Source: Sphingomonas sp. Leaf34 (GTDB lineage: Bacteria; Pseudomonadota; Alphaproteobacteria; Sphingomonadales; Sphingomonadaceae). Taken from it: DNA of 64,000 nt. A program made the translations under genes and the position numbers. The stretch spans positions 496,001 through 560,000 of the forward strand of contig NZ_LMLC01000004.1 in assembly GCF_001421805.1 (NCBI RefSeq), read 5' to 3'. Below, one piece after another: positions 23,028 through 32,296 of the stretch; position 1 is the first letter of the stretch; the number at the start of each line of letters is the position of its first letter. Under the pieces are notes generated by a model. That model ran no database searches and was not told the DNA's origin. It was given only the letters and a program-made list of their open reading frames with translations.

Positions 23028-24169
23028 CCGGCCCGCTTGCCGGCATCCGGATCGTCGAGCTTGCCGGGATCGGGCCTGCCCCGTTCGCGTGCATGATGCT
23101 GGCCGATCATGGCGCCGAGGTGATCCGGATCGAACGACCGGGCGCGAAAAAGGGCGGGCCGGGCGGCGATCCGACGAAGGACATCCTGCAGCGGTCCCGC
23201 AAGACGATCGCGGTCGATCTCAAGTCCGCCGCGGGAATCGGCGTCGTCCACAATCTGGTCGCGTCGGCGGACGGCTTCGTCGAGGGGTTTCGGCCTGGCG
23301 TGACCGAGCGACTGGGCCTCGGGCCGGAGACTTTGCTGAAGGTCACCCCGCGGCTCGTTTATGGCCGGATGACCGGCTGGGGGCAGGAAGGGCCGTACGC
23401 GCAGGCGGCGGGGCACGACATCAACTATATCGCGCTGGCGGGCGCGCTCCATGCCTTTGGGCGTGCAGGCGAGAAGCCGACGCCGCCGATCAACATGGTC
23501 GGCGATTTCGGCGGCGGCGCGATGATGCTGGCGTTCGGCATGGTCAGCGCCTTGCTCCATGCGCGGACGACGGGGCAGGGGCAGGTGATCGACTGCGCGA
23601 TGACCGATGGTGCCGCGCTGCTGATGAGCATGATCTGGAGCTTTCAAGGGCAAGGCCTGTGGCGCGACGAGCGGGGCGTCAACCTGCTCGATAGCGGTGC
23701 CCACTTCTACGACACATATGTCTGCGCGGATGGGACATACGTGTCGATCGGCGCGATCGAGCCGCAATTCTATGCGGTGTTACGCGAAAAATCGGGGCTT
23801 TCTGCAGAGCCCGCATTCGATCGCCAGATGGATCCGCGCGGCTGGCCGGAACTCAAGGAGAAGCTGTCCGCGGTGTTCGCGACGCGGACGCGCGATGAGT
23901 GGTGTGCGATTCTCGAACACACCGATGCCTGTTTCGCGCCGGTGCTGTCGATGGCCGAGGCCCCCGCGCATCCGCACAATGTCGCGCGTGGCACGTTCGT
24001 GGAGGTCGGCGGTGTCGTTCAGCCAATGCCGGCGCCGCGCTATTCGGCAACACCGACGGTCGCGCCGCGGATGGCGGATGACCAGTCCGATACCGAGGCT
24101 CTGTTAGATGGCCTCGGCTATGCTCCAGACGAGATCGCCGCGCTGAAAGCTGCCGGAGCCGTTGCCTGA
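23024..24169 (+). CDS. CaiB/BaiF-type alpha-methylacyl-CoA racemase
   Basis: The protein has 381 aa. The N-terminal ELAGIGPAPFACMMLADHGA and RSRKTIAVDLKS are family marks. The racemase catalytic pair of AMACR is present: His in AGHDINYIALAGALHAFGR and Asp in NMVGDFGGGAMMLAFG, which favours racemase over transferase. It acts on 2-methylacyl-CoA in branched-chain lipid or steroid breakdown. The start is TTG and overlaps a short upstream ORF. It stands alone, with convergent neighbours downstream. Confidence 0.88.
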   Translation: MTGPLAGIRIVELAGIGPAPFACMMLADHGAEVIRIERPGAKKGGPGGDPTKDILQRSRKTIAVDLKSAAGIGVVHNLVASADGFVEGFRPGVTERLGLGPETLLKVTPRLVYGRMTGWGQEGPYAQAAGHDINYIALAGALHAFGRAGEKPTPPINMVGDFGGGAMMLAFGMVSALLHARTTGQGQVIDCAMTDGAALLMSMIWSFQGQGLWRDERGVNLLDSGAHFYDTYVCADGTYVSIGAIEPQFYAVLREKSGLSAEPAFDRQMDPRGWPELKEKLSAVFATRTRDEWCAILEHTDACFAPVLSMAEAPAHPHNVARGTFVEVGGVVQPMPAPRYSATPTVAPRMADDQSDTEALLDGLGYAPDEIAALKAAGAVA

Positions 24170-24238
24170 GCCTATCGGCGGACTGGCGTTACGGTCCGCG
24201 GGGGGATGGGGCCGATGCGCTAGCACCGGCCCCGACCG

Positions 24239-24490
24239 TCAGTTGCTGTCCGAATCGTCGCCGTCGTCGATCGCGAGATACAGACCGCCGCCCACTGCGA
24301 CCGCTGCGAGCGCGACGATGATGAAGCCGCCGCCGGCAAGCTTGCTCTTCTTCGCGGCCGACGTGGTCGTGCGGACCGACTTGGCAACCGACAGGGTGGC
24401 GGCGGGGTTGGCCGGTGCCGCAGAGGCGGCGACCGGTGCGGCAACCAGCGCGAGGCCGGCCGAAGCCATGGCCAGAGATTTGATAAACAT
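24239..24490 (-). CDS. Small exported membrane-anchored protein
   Basis: The protein has 83 aa; the start ATG 24490 has GGGAGA 6 bases upstream. A signal peptide (FIKSLAMASAGLALVAAPVAASAA) is followed by a short Ser/Lys-rich segment and a second hydrophobic helix (GGFIIVALAAVAVGGGLYLAI), then an acidic tail DDGDDSDSN. It has no known domain; many sphingomonads carry similar tiny proteins. Confidence 0.65.
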   Translation of the reverse strand: MFIKSLAMASAGLALVAAPVAASAAPANPAATLSVAKSVRTTTSAAKKSKLAGGGFIIVALAAVAVGGGLYLAIDDGDDSDSN

Positions 24491-24637
24491 TACGCGTCTC
24501 CCGATACCGCGACGAAGATTGTCGCGGCCTTCGAAGCATTGGCACATGACGGTTCGTCCATAAACCGCGAAAGTGGATCAGTTATGCGCGCGGGGTATGC
24601 AGCGGTGTGTGATCCGGCGGCGGGGTGGCGGGAGGGT

Positions 24638-24713
24638 TGGTGGGCCCGGCAGGAATCGAACCCGCAACCTAGCCGTTATGAGCGGCCAGCTCTAACCGTT
24701 GAGCTACAGGCCC
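24638..24713 (-). tRNA. tRNA-Ile2 (CAT), less likely elongator tRNA-Met
   Basis: A 76-nt cloverleaf with acceptor GGGCCTG/CGGGCCC, anticodon loop CTCATAA, T-loop TTCGATT and an encoded CCA. The body resembles ileX-type tRNA (lysidine-modified CAT reading AUA) more than tRNA-Met. tilS substrate rules would settle it. Confidence 0.9.
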
Positions 24714-24776
24714 CACCGGCGCCTGCGTTAGCGCACGCGGCCACTTCGCAAAAGAGCGCAACATCGTCGACACAAA

Positions 24777-24808
24777 TAAAAAAGGGCGCTCCCGAAGGAA
24801 CGCCCTTT
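24777..24808 (-). terminator. Intrinsic terminator after the small lipoprotein gene
   Basis: AAAGGGCG-TCC and GGA-CGCCCTTT pair around a CGAA loop, followed on the minus strand by a T-run (TTTTTTATTTG). It lies 43 bases after the lipoprotein stop. Confidence 0.85.
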
Positions 24809-24851
24809 TCCGACAATAAAATTCTATCAAGCGCGAACGCCCGAAAGAATT

Positions 24852-25118
24852 TTAGTTCATGTTGTCGGTCTTTTCGTCGGCAGCGTCACGGACGTTGTCG
24901 GCGGCAGCGTTCATGTTGTCAGCTGCGTTCTCGAGCACGTCGGTCGCGACTGCGTTCGAGGTGTTGTCCGCCATCGCGTCCATGTTGTCAGCCTGCATTT
25001 CCATGTTGTCAGCCAGCATGTCCGCGTTGTTCTCAACGGCGGCGGCTTCTGGCGACTTGCTGCAGGCTGCGACGGACATCAGGCCGGCGGCAGCAGCGAT
25101 CAGAACGATCTTCTTCAT
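24852..25118 (-). CDS. Small lipoprotein with ADNM repeats
   Basis: The protein has 88 aa, with ATG 25118 behind GGGAG. The lipobox SVAAC gives a lipid-anchored Cys at residue 19. The mature part is Asn, Asp, Ala and Met-rich, with degenerate repeats: ADMLADNMEMQADNM, AMADN, AADNMNAAADN, then TDNMN. The Met-rich acidic repeats could bind metal ions, but that is inference. It has its own strong terminator, so it is a single-gene unit. Confidence 0.8.
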   Translation of the reverse strand: MKKIVLIAAAAGLMSVAACSKSPEAAAVENNADMLADNMEMQADNMDAMADNTSNAVATDVLENAADNMNAAADNVRDAADEKTDNMN

Positions 25119-25272
25119 TCGAATGCTCCCAAGCATAGTTTCACTCGCGGCCGACCCGATTGCCGTCGCGAAGTCACGTCAAATAGCGGACCCCGGCGGG
25201 CGGTCAATCCGCTAAATTCATCTCTCCGCAAGGTTTGCGGCAGAACGATGACGTTTCGGTTGCTGCAACTGG

Positions 25273-26676
25273 TCACTTTTCAGGCACGATCGGGCCGATT
25301 TCTTCGGGTGCATTGGCCACCGTCGCGATCATCGCGGTCCATGCCGCGACGTTCTGGCGAAGCTGTTCGGGATCGATCCGATCAAGCGTATCCTCGGGCG
25401 TATGATGATAGTCGAAGTAGCGCAGACCCGACTGGTTGAGGTCGATTCCGGCAACACCCGTGGCGATCGTCGGTCCGACATCGGTGCCGCCGTGCGGGAC
25501 CCCGGCACCGCGGATGATCCCGAGCGGCGCGAGCGCGACCGCGAGGCGATCGACGACCGGCTTGGCGGCGTCGGGCAGCCTGCTCTCGAACCGCCAGACG
25601 CGATCGGCGCCGAAGTCCGATTCGGCGGCGGTGGCATGACGCTCGCCGGCATGCGCCTTGGCATAGGCTATTCCGCCGAACCCGCCGCTCTCCTCGTCGC
25701 CGAACCAGACGACGCGGATCGTCCGGCGCGGACGCTGGCCGCTGTCCATCACGATCTTGGCGGCGGCGGCGGTGATCGCGACGCCCGACGCGTCGTCGAT
25801 CGCGCCGGTGCCGAGGTCCCAGCTGTCGAGATGCCCGCCGACGAGGACAACGCCGGCCTTGGGGTCGGTGCCCGGAACCTCGGCGACGACGTTGCCGGAG
25901 TCGCGCATGCCGACCTGCTTGTCCTCCAGCACCAGCTTCATCGTCACGGGCTTGCCCAGCTTTACCAGTCGCTCGACATGCTCGGCGTCCGCCACCGACA
26001 GCGCCGCTGCGGGGATCGGCGTCACGCCCGCATCGAAATTGGTGTTGCCCGCATGCGGCCCGCGGCCGTGATCGGTGCCGATCGACCGGATCACGATCGC
26101 CGCCGCACCCTTCCTGGCAGCGACGTTCGGCCCGACGAAGCGCGCGGTGCCTTGGGATCCATAGCTCGACCCGTCCTGCGTCGGCTGCATCGCGTTCGAC
26201 ACGAACGCGATTTTGCCCTTCAGACTGCGGTCGGCGGCGAGTGCCAAGTCGTTATAAGTTGCGAAATACGCGATCGGCAGCGTCAGCCCGCCCGCAGGTG
26301 TCGCGCCCGAATTGCCGAGGCCGACCAGATGCAGTGCCTGCGCATAGGGCGCGACGAGGTCGCCACTTTCCGTTCCGCGCGACCAGACGGGCAACTGGTA
26401 TGTCTCGACCCGGACATTCTTGAACCCCAGCGCCTTGAGCTTGGCGACCGACCAGGCGCGCGCCCGCGGCGCTGCCTCGGTGCCGGTCATCCGCGGACCG
26501 ACCTCGGTCGTGATGCCCTCGACGATCTGGTACGCGGTGTCGTCGGTCAGCGCCTTGTCGCGCAGCGCGGCGACCTTCGCGTCGACGGCGGTCGCAGGCG
26601 CGGCGGCACGTTGCGCCGCTAGAGGAGAGGTGAGGGCGGACGCGGCCAATACCGCGAGCAGGGTGCGTTTCATCAT
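25273..26676 (-). CDS. Secreted M28 family aminopeptidase with PA insert
   Basis: The protein has 467 aa. A signal peptide (MKRTLLAVLAASALTSPLAAQ) is followed by a protease-associated insert and the M28 di-zinc core: GGHLDSWDLGTGAIDDASG (His and bridging Asp), WFGDEESGGFGG (catalytic Glu and Zn Glu), ESDFGAD, and YHHTPEDTLD (the last Zn His). It removes N-terminal residues from peptides in the periplasm or outside. ATG 26673 is an alternative start. It is divergent from ettA. Confidence 0.92.
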   Translation of the reverse strand: MMKRTLLAVLAASALTSPLAAQRAAAPATAVDAKVAALRDKALTDDTAYQIVEGITTEVGPRMTGTEAAPRARAWSVAKLKALGFKNVRVETYQLPVWSRGTESGDLVAPYAQALHLVGLGNSGATPAGGLTLPIAYFATYNDLALAADRSLKGKIAFVSNAMQPTQDGSSYGSQGTARFVGPNVAARKGAAAIVIRSIGTDHGRGPHAGNTNFDAGVTPIPAAALSVADAEHVERLVKLGKPVTMKLVLEDKQVGMRDSGNVVAEVPGTDPKAGVVLVGGHLDSWDLGTGAIDDASGVAITAAAAKIVMDSGQRPRRTIRVVWFGDEESGGFGGIAYAKAHAGERHATAAESDFGADRVWRFESRLPDAAKPVVDRLAVALAPLGIIRGAGVPHGGTDVGPTIATGVAGIDLNQSGLRYFDYHHTPEDTLDRIDPEQLRQNVAAWTAMIATVANAPEEIGPIVPEK

Positions 26677-26779
26677 GGGGGTAGCCTATGGTGCTGCTCC
26701 CCGTTTGCCAACGGCTCGCCGCATCGCTATCTGCGCACGTCAAATCCCGCCTCATTCAAGCATGGAGCTCGGCACCCAC

Positions 26780-28459
26780 ATGGCCGTCCAGTATACCTAC
26801 GTCATGAAGGGTCTGTCGAAGACCTTCCCCGGTGCCAACAAGCCCGTTCTCAACAACATCCACCTGCAGTTCATTCCGTCGGCGAAGATCGCGATCATCG
26901 GCCCGAACGGCTCGGGCAAGTCGACCTTGATGAAGATCATGGCGGGCATGGATCCCGATTTCACCGGCGAGGCCTGGGCGGCCGAAGGCGTCAACGTCGG
27001 CTATCTTGCGCAGGAGCCTCAGCTCGATCCGACCAAGGACGTGATGGGCAACGTGAAGGACGGCGTGCGTCCCGTCGCGGATCTCGTCGACCGGTTCAAC
27101 GCGATCTCGGCCGAGATGGGCGATCCGCAGGACGACACCGATTTCGACGCGCTGATGGAGGAGATGGGCGAGCTTCAGGCCAAGATCGACGCAGTCGACG
27201 GCTGGGCGCTCGACAGCCAGCTCGAACAGGCGATGGAGGCACTGCGCTGCCCGCCGGGCGATGCGTCGGTGGTGAACCTGTCGGGCGGCGAGAAGCGCCG
27301 CGTCGCGCTCTGCAAGCTACTGCTCGAGAAGCCGCAGATCCTGCTGCTCGATGAGCCGACCAACCATCTCGACGCCGAAAGCGTGTCGTGGCTGGAGAAC
27401 TACCTCAAGGAATATACGGGCAACGTCATCCTCGTGACGCATGACCGCTACTTCCTCGATAATGTCGTCAACTGGGTGCTCGAGCTCGATCGCGGCCGCT
27501 ATTACACGTACGAGTCCAACTATTCGGGTTATCTGGAGAAGAAGGCGCAGCGCCTGAGCCAAGAAGAGCGCGAAGAGGCCGGCAAGCAGAAGGCGATCGC
27601 CGACGAGCTGGCGTGGATGCGCCAGACCCCCAAGGCGCGCCAGACCAAGTCGAAGGCGCGTATCCGCGCATTCGACGAGCTGATGGAGAAGCAGGAGAAT
27701 CGCGTCGCCGGCAAGGCCGCGATCCTGATCCAGCTGCCCGCGCGTCTCGGTGGCAAGGTGATCGAGGCGAAGGGCCTGACCAAGTCGTACGGCGACAAGC
27801 TGTTGTTCGACGGTCTCGACTTCACATTGCCCCCGGGCGGCATCGTCGGCGTGATCGGCCCGAACGGCGCGGGCAAGTCGACGCTGTTCAAGCTCATCAC
27901 CGGGCAGGAAACCCCCGACGAGGGCACGATCGAGGTCGGCTCGACCGTCAAGCTGGGTTATGTCGACCAGAGCCGCGACGATCTCGATCCGAACAAGAAC
28001 GTCTGGCAGGAAATCTCCGACGAGCTCGAGATCTTCCGCTTCGGCAAGCAGGAGATGGGGACGCGCGCCTATGTCGGCGCGTTCAACTTCCGCGGGCCCG
28101 ACCAGCAGAAGAAGGTCGGCCAGCTGTCGGGCGGTGAGCGCAACCGCGTCCACATGGCCAAGATGCTCAAGGAGGGTGGCAACGTCCTCCTGCTCGACGA
28201 GCCGACCAACGATCTCGACGTCGAGACGCTGCGCGCGCTCGAGGAGGCGCTGGAGACGTTCGCAGGCTGCGCGGTGGTCATCAGCCATGACCGCTTCTTC
28301 CTCGATCGCCTCGCGACGCACATCCTCGCGTTCGAGGGCGACAGCCATGTCGAATGGTTCGAGGGCAATTACGCGTCGTACGAGGAGGACAAGCGTCGTC
28401 GCATGGGCGACGCCGCCGACCGCCCGACTCGCCTGGCCTACAAGAAGCTGACGCGCTGA
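26780..28459 (+). CDS. ettA: Energy-dependent translational throttle protein EttA (ABC-F)
   Basis: The protein has 559 aa, the usual EttA length. There are two ABC cassettes: Walker A GPNGSGKST and GPNGAGKST, signatures LSGGEKRRVA and LSGGERNRVH, and Walker B LLLDEPTNHLD and LLLDEPTNDLD. The linker between is EttA-like, and the insert after the first Walker A matches the arm region. EttA binds the ribosomal E site and gates entry into elongation according to the ATP/ADP ratio. ATG 26780 matches the conserved start (MAVQYTYVMKGLSK). Confidence 0.95.
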   Translation: MAVQYTYVMKGLSKTFPGANKPVLNNIHLQFIPSAKIAIIGPNGSGKSTLMKIMAGMDPDFTGEAWAAEGVNVGYLAQEPQLDPTKDVMGNVKDGVRPVADLVDRFNAISAEMGDPQDDTDFDALMEEMGELQAKIDAVDGWALDSQLEQAMEALRCPPGDASVVNLSGGEKRRVALCKLLLEKPQILLLDEPTNHLDAESVSWLENYLKEYTGNVILVTHDRYFLDNVVNWVLELDRGRYYTYESNYSGYLEKKAQRLSQEEREEAGKQKAIADELAWMRQTPKARQTKSKARIRAFDELMEKQENRVAGKAAILIQLPARLGGKVIEAKGLTKSYGDKLLFDGLDFTLPPGGIVGVIGPNGAGKSTLFKLITGQETPDEGTIEVGSTVKLGYVDQSRDDLDPNKNVWQEISDELEIFRFGKQEMGTRAYVGAFNFRGPDQQKKVGQLSGGERNRVHMAKMLKEGGNVLLLDEPTNDLDVETLRALEEALETFAGCAVVISHDRFFLDRLATHILAFEGDSHVEWFEGNYASYEEDKRRRMGDAADRPTRLAYKKLTR

Positions 28460-28464
28460 GGGCA

Positions 28465-29658
28465 ATGCCGGTTATCGAACACTCCCCCGGCGGCGATGCC
28501 CCGCCTGGCGCAGGCGAACTTCAATATCGCCTGCGCCAGCAGTCTATCCTTGCCGATTTCGGGATCGAGGCGCTGCGTGCGCGCGATCTCGAACCGATGC
28601 TGCAGCGGGCGACCGAGCTGTGCGGCGAGGGGATGCGTTCGAAATACTGCAAGTTCCTGGAATATCGCCCCGAACAGGACAGCTTGCTGGTGCGTGCTGG
28701 CATCGGCTGGGCGCCGGGCGTGGTCGGGTCGACCGAGATGCGTACCGATCTCGCCTCGCCCGCGGGGTTCGCGCTGGAGACCGGCGAGCCGGTGATCTCG
28801 AACCATCTCGAGAATGAGGACCGTTTCCGCACGCCCGCATTCATGGCCGAGCACAAGATCCGCCGCGCGATCAACGTGCTGGTCGAGACGTCGGGCAAGC
28901 GCTTCGGCGTGCTCGAGGTCGATAGCCCCGACGAGGGCAAGTTCGAGCCCGCCGACCTCGCCTTCATGCAGGGCTTTGCCAACCTGATCGGCGTCGCGAT
29001 CGAGCGACAGCAGGCCGAGCAGCGGCTGAGCGATGCGATGGAGCATCAGGAACTCCTCACGCGCGAGGCCAGCCACCGAGTCAAGAACAGCCTCGCTCTC
29101 GTCTCCGCGATGCTCAACCTGCAGATGCAGGAAGATGACGATCCGCGGATCACGCGGCTGCTGGGTGACGCGCAGGCGCGGATCACCGCGATCGCGCAGA
29201 CGCATGACCAGCTCTGGCGTGGCGAGCAGGTCGGCATCGTCGCGCTCGACGATCTGGTCTGCGGGATCGCCACGGGATTGGCCGAGCAGGCACCGAACCA
29301 CTGCATAGAGTGCGATATCGACGCGATCCTGATCAGCGCGGACACGGCGATCCCGGTCGGCCTGCTCGTGACCGAGCTCGTCACCAACGCGATCAAATAT
29401 GCCTATGACGACGCCGGCGGCGCGATCGCGGTGACGATCCGCAGCGCTGACGGACGGATCGTGCTGACGGTCTCGGATACGGGCGCGGGGCTGCCGGCGG
29501 ATTTCGATCTGAAGGCCGCTTCGCGGCAGAGCCTGGGGATGCGGATGATCGGCAGCCTCGCGCGGCAGCTGCGCGGGACGATCGTGATCGAGAATGGCGT
29601 GGTCGGGACGTGCGCCACGCTCGATATACCCGATCCGCGGGTAACCTCGGCCGCCTAG
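28465..29658 (+). CDS. Sensor histidine kinase, GAF + HisKA_2 + HATPase
   Basis: The protein has 397 aa. The N-terminal half is a GAF domain (LARATEL-type helix, then GSTEMRTDLASPAGFALETG, then RFGVLEVDSP). The phospho-acceptor helix is TREASHRVKNSLALVSAML, the HisKA_2 form related to HWE kinases, with an ATP-binding domain after it (VTELVTNAIKYAY, DTGAGLPADF, QSLGMRMIGSLARQL). It has no membrane segment, so it is cytosolic. In alphaproteobacteria such kinases often feed the PhyR general stress switch, but no response regulator is adjacent. It follows ettA by 5 bases. Confidence 0.9.
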   Translation: MPVIEHSPGGDAPPGAGELQYRLRQQSILADFGIEALRARDLEPMLQRATELCGEGMRSKYCKFLEYRPEQDSLLVRAGIGWAPGVVGSTEMRTDLASPAGFALETGEPVISNHLENEDRFRTPAFMAEHKIRRAINVLVETSGKRFGVLEVDSPDEGKFEPADLAFMQGFANLIGVAIERQQAEQRLSDAMEHQELLTREASHRVKNSLALVSAMLNLQMQEDDDPRITRLLGDAQARITAIAQTHDQLWRGEQVGIVALDDLVCGIATGLAEQAPNHCIECDIDAILISADTAIPVGLLVTELVTNAIKYAYDDAGGAIAVTIRSADGRIVLTVSDTGAGLPADFDLKAASRQSLGMRMIGSLARQLRGTIVIENGVVGTCATLDIPDPRVTSAA

Positions 29659-29696
29659 CCTATCGTGCGACCGAACTACCGCGAGCGACCAACCTT

Positions 29697-29743
29697 GTGT
29701 CCCCGCGAATGCGGGGACCCAGACTGGGCTCCCGCCTTCGCGG
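29697..29743. repeat. REP-like palindromic repeat
   Basis: GTCCCCGC-GAAT-GCGGGGAC is a perfect 8-bp hairpin (29699-29718), followed by CCCAGACTGGG and a CCGC-CTTC-GCGG hairpin. The plan is the same as that of the repeat at 49686-49773 (hairpin with a GAAT loop, then CCCAG). It lies between converging genes. Confidence 0.7.
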
Positions 29744-29774
29744 AAGAACAAGGAGGGGGGTGCCTCGCTTCGGA

Positions 29775-30659
29775 TCAGGCCGGCGCCATCACCCGGATAA
29801 TTCCCGCCGCCACCTTCGCCGTCACCGGAGTACGTGCCAGCACCTCGCCATCGATCGAGATCGGCAGCGGCGGGATGGTGTTGATCTTCAGGCTCTTGCC
29901 GCGGAAATCACGGACCTTCTCGTGACGCGACTGCAGCCGGAACACGCTGGAGAACCAGTTCTGCACGAGCCGGCGCTTCACATGGCCCATCACTGCCTGG
30001 ACGACGATCTCGCCCGAATCGACCGCCGCGGCGTCGACCAGTTCGGTACCGCCATGATAGGGCCCGTTCGATATCCGCACCTCGACGACGCGGATCTTCA
30101 CCGCGGTTGGGCCTTCGCCGACGATCAGCGTGAACGGGCGGAAGCGGAGATACTGATAGGCTGCCCAGCTGAGATAGCCGACCTTGCCGAGGATCTTCTT
30201 CAACCCGTGCGGCACCGTCTCGGCGATCTTCGGGCTGATGCCCATTGCGGCGCAGTTCGCGAAATAATCGCCGTCGATCATCCCCAGGTCGATCCGCCGC
30301 GGCTTGCCGGTGCGGATCACCTCGACCGCACCCTCGATGGTCAGCGGGATACCCAGCGTGCGCGCGAAGCTGTTCGCGGTGCCCAGCGGCAGCACGCCGA
30401 GGATCACGTCGTGGCCGACCATCAGGTCGACCAGTCCGCTGACCGTGCCGTCCCCGCCGCCCAGGATCAGCAGATCGGGCTTCTTGGCGAGCGCGCGCAG
30501 CACGGTCGCCTCGAGGTCCTTCGGATCCTCGACTGCATGTGCGTCGACCTGATAGGGAAGTCCCGACATCGCCGCGCAGGCGCGCTTGAAGAGCTTTTGT
30601 CCCTTGCGCGACTTGGCGTTGACCACGAGCGCGGCACAGGTGATCGTATCGTTCGACAT
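29775..30659 (-). CDS. Diacylglycerol/lipid kinase family protein
   Basis: The protein has 294 aa. The kinase core begins with LVVNAKSRKGQ and has ILGGGDGTVSGLVD, the nucleotide-binding GGGDGT motif, then LPLGTANSFARTLGIP. The C-terminal beta-domain ends with ISIDGEVLARTPVTAKV. It phosphorylates a membrane lipid, diacylglycerol or sphingosine-like, at the inner membrane face; for a sphingolipid-making organism a sphingosine or ceramide substrate is possible but unproven. Confidence 0.88.
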   Translation of the reverse strand: MSNDTITCAALVVNAKSRKGQKLFKRACAAMSGLPYQVDAHAVEDPKDLEATVLRALAKKPDLLILGGGDGTVSGLVDLMVGHDVILGVLPLGTANSFARTLGIPLTIEGAVEVIRTGKPRRIDLGMIDGDYFANCAAMGISPKIAETVPHGLKKILGKVGYLSWAAYQYLRFRPFTLIVGEGPTAVKIRVVEVRISNGPYHGGTELVDAAAVDSGEIVVQAVMGHVKRRLVQNWFSSVFRLQSRHEKVRDFRGKSLKINTIPPLPISIDGEVLARTPVTAKVAAGIIRVMAPA

Positions 30660-30752
30660 AGGGCTCCCAAACGCACGACAGGCGGTTCCGCACGCGTAAC
30701 GCGTGTGGGGTAACGCTTGATCCGTCCGCGGTCATCCCGCAAAGCCTTGCGC

Positions 30753-31757
30753 ATGACCGCAAGCTATCCCGCGCTTCGCCTTCGTCGCACCCGCGCCTCC
30801 GCTTGGAGCCGCCGCCTCCATGCCGAGACCGTGCTGACTCCCGCCGACCTGATTTGGCCGCTGTTCGTGTGCGAAGGCCCCAGTTCTGGCGGCATCATCG
30901 AGCAACCGATCGCCAGCCTGCCGGGCGTCTCGCGCTGGTCGGTTGACGGGATCGTCGCGCGCGGCCGCGAGGCGCGCGACCTCGGCATCCCGTGCATCGC
31001 GCTGTTTCCCTACACGCAACCCGAACGCCGCACTGATGACGGGCGCGAGGCGCTCAACCCCGACAATCTGATGTGCCAGGCGATCCGCGCATTGAAGGAC
31101 GCGGTGCCGGAGGTCGGCGTGCTGACCGACGTCGCGCTCGATCCCTATACCAGCCACGGCCATGATGGGCTGGTCGACGCGGCGGGCTATGTCGTCAACG
31201 ACACGACCGCCGAGATGCTGGTCGCGCAGGCGCTCAACCAGGCGAACGCGGGCGCGGACATCATCGCGCCGTCGGACATGATGGACGGCCGGATCGGCAT
31301 GATCCGCAGCGCGCTCGAGGCGGACTCGCACCACAATGTGCAGATCATGTCCTACGCCGCCAAATATGCGAGCGCGTTCTACGGCCCGTTCCGCGATGCG
31401 GTCGGCAGCCGCGGGCTGCTGAAGGGCGACAAGAAGACCTACCAGATGGACAACGCCAACGCCGAGGAAGCGCTTCGCGAGGTTGCGATGGATCTGGCGG
31501 AAGGCGCCGACACGGTGATGGTCAAACCGGGCCTGCCGTATCTCGACATCATCGTCCGCGTCCGCCAGGCGTTCGAGGTGCCAGTGTTCGCGTATCAGGT
31601 GTCGGGCGAATATGCGATGATCGAGGCTGCGGTCGCCGCTGGGGCGGCCGAGCGCGACGTGATGGTCCTCGAAACGCTGATGTCGTTCAAGCGCGCGGGC
31701 TGTTCGGGCGTGCTGACCTATCATGCGGCGCATGCGGCCAAACTGCTCGGCGGATGA
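30753..31757 (+). CDS. hemB: Delta-aminolevulinic acid dehydratase (porphobilinogen synthase)
   Basis: The protein has 334 aa. The two Schiff-base lysines are in YAAKYASAFYGPFRDA and VMVKPGLPYLDI. The metal site reads DVALDPYTSHGHDGL, without the three cysteines of the Zn form, so it is Mg/K-dependent. It condenses two 5-aminolevulinates to porphobilinogen in haem synthesis. The frame is open to 30717, but ATG 30753 gives the normal N-terminus. Its stop overlaps the GNAT start (ATGA). Confidence 0.96.
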   Translation: MTASYPALRLRRTRASAWSRRLHAETVLTPADLIWPLFVCEGPSSGGIIEQPIASLPGVSRWSVDGIVARGREARDLGIPCIALFPYTQPERRTDDGREALNPDNLMCQAIRALKDAVPEVGVLTDVALDPYTSHGHDGLVDAAGYVVNDTTAEMLVAQALNQANAGADIIAPSDMMDGRIGMIRSALEADSHHNVQIMSYAAKYASAFYGPFRDAVGSRGLLKGDKKTYQMDNANAEEALREVAMDLAEGADTVMVKPGLPYLDIIVRVRQAFEVPVFAYQVSGEYAMIEAAVAAGAAERDVMVLETLMSFKRAGCSGVLTYHAAHAAKLLGG

Positions 31758-32296
31758 TCGAGACCGAGCGGCTGACCTTGCGCGGCTGGCGTGACGACGA
31801 TGCCGCCGCGCATCACGCGATGTGCGCCGATCCGGCGGTGATGGCGTATCTCGGGCCGCCGCCCTCGCTGGCCGATTCGGCGGCGGTGGTGGTGCGCCAG
31901 ACTGCGATCCTCGCCGACTATGGCGCGTGCTTCTGGGCGCTCGAACGGCGCGATACCGGCGCGTTCATCGGCTGGTGCGGGCTCAAGCCCGGCCCGGTCG
32001 GTACGCCGATCGACAACAAGCCCGAGATCGGCTGGAGCCTGGTCCGCGCTGCGTGGGGGCAGGGGTACGCGCGCGAAGCCGCCGAGGCCGCGCTGGCCTG
32101 GGGCTGGACCCGGCTCGACCTGCCAACGATCTGGGCGATCACCGTGCCCGCCAACCGGTCGAGCCGTACGCTCATGGAGCGGCTCGGCATGACCCGCGTG
32201 GTCGATGGCGATTTCGATCATCCCAAGCTCGCCGAAGACGATCCTCTCCGCCGCCATATCCTCTACCGGATCGACCGTCCCGCCTATGTCCGATAA
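31754..32296 (+). CDS. GNAT acetyltransferase, RimJ/RimL type
   Basis: The protein has 180 aa. It has the RimJ-like start IETERLTLRGWRDDD, the acetyl-CoA site WGQGYAREAAEAALAWG, and the closing AITVPANRSSRTLMERLGM. The substrate, an N-terminal protein amine or a small molecule, is unknown. It is coupled to hemB upstream and overlaps the start of the next gene by 11 bases. Confidence 0.88.
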   Translation: MIETERLTLRGWRDDDAAAHHAMCADPAVMAYLGPPPSLADSAAVVVRQTAILADYGACFWALERRDTGAFIGWCGLKPGPVGTPIDNKPEIGWSLVRAAWGQGYAREAAEAALAWGWTRLDLPTIWAITVPANRSSRTLMERLGMTRVVDGDFDHPKLAEDDPLRRHILYRIDRPAYVR

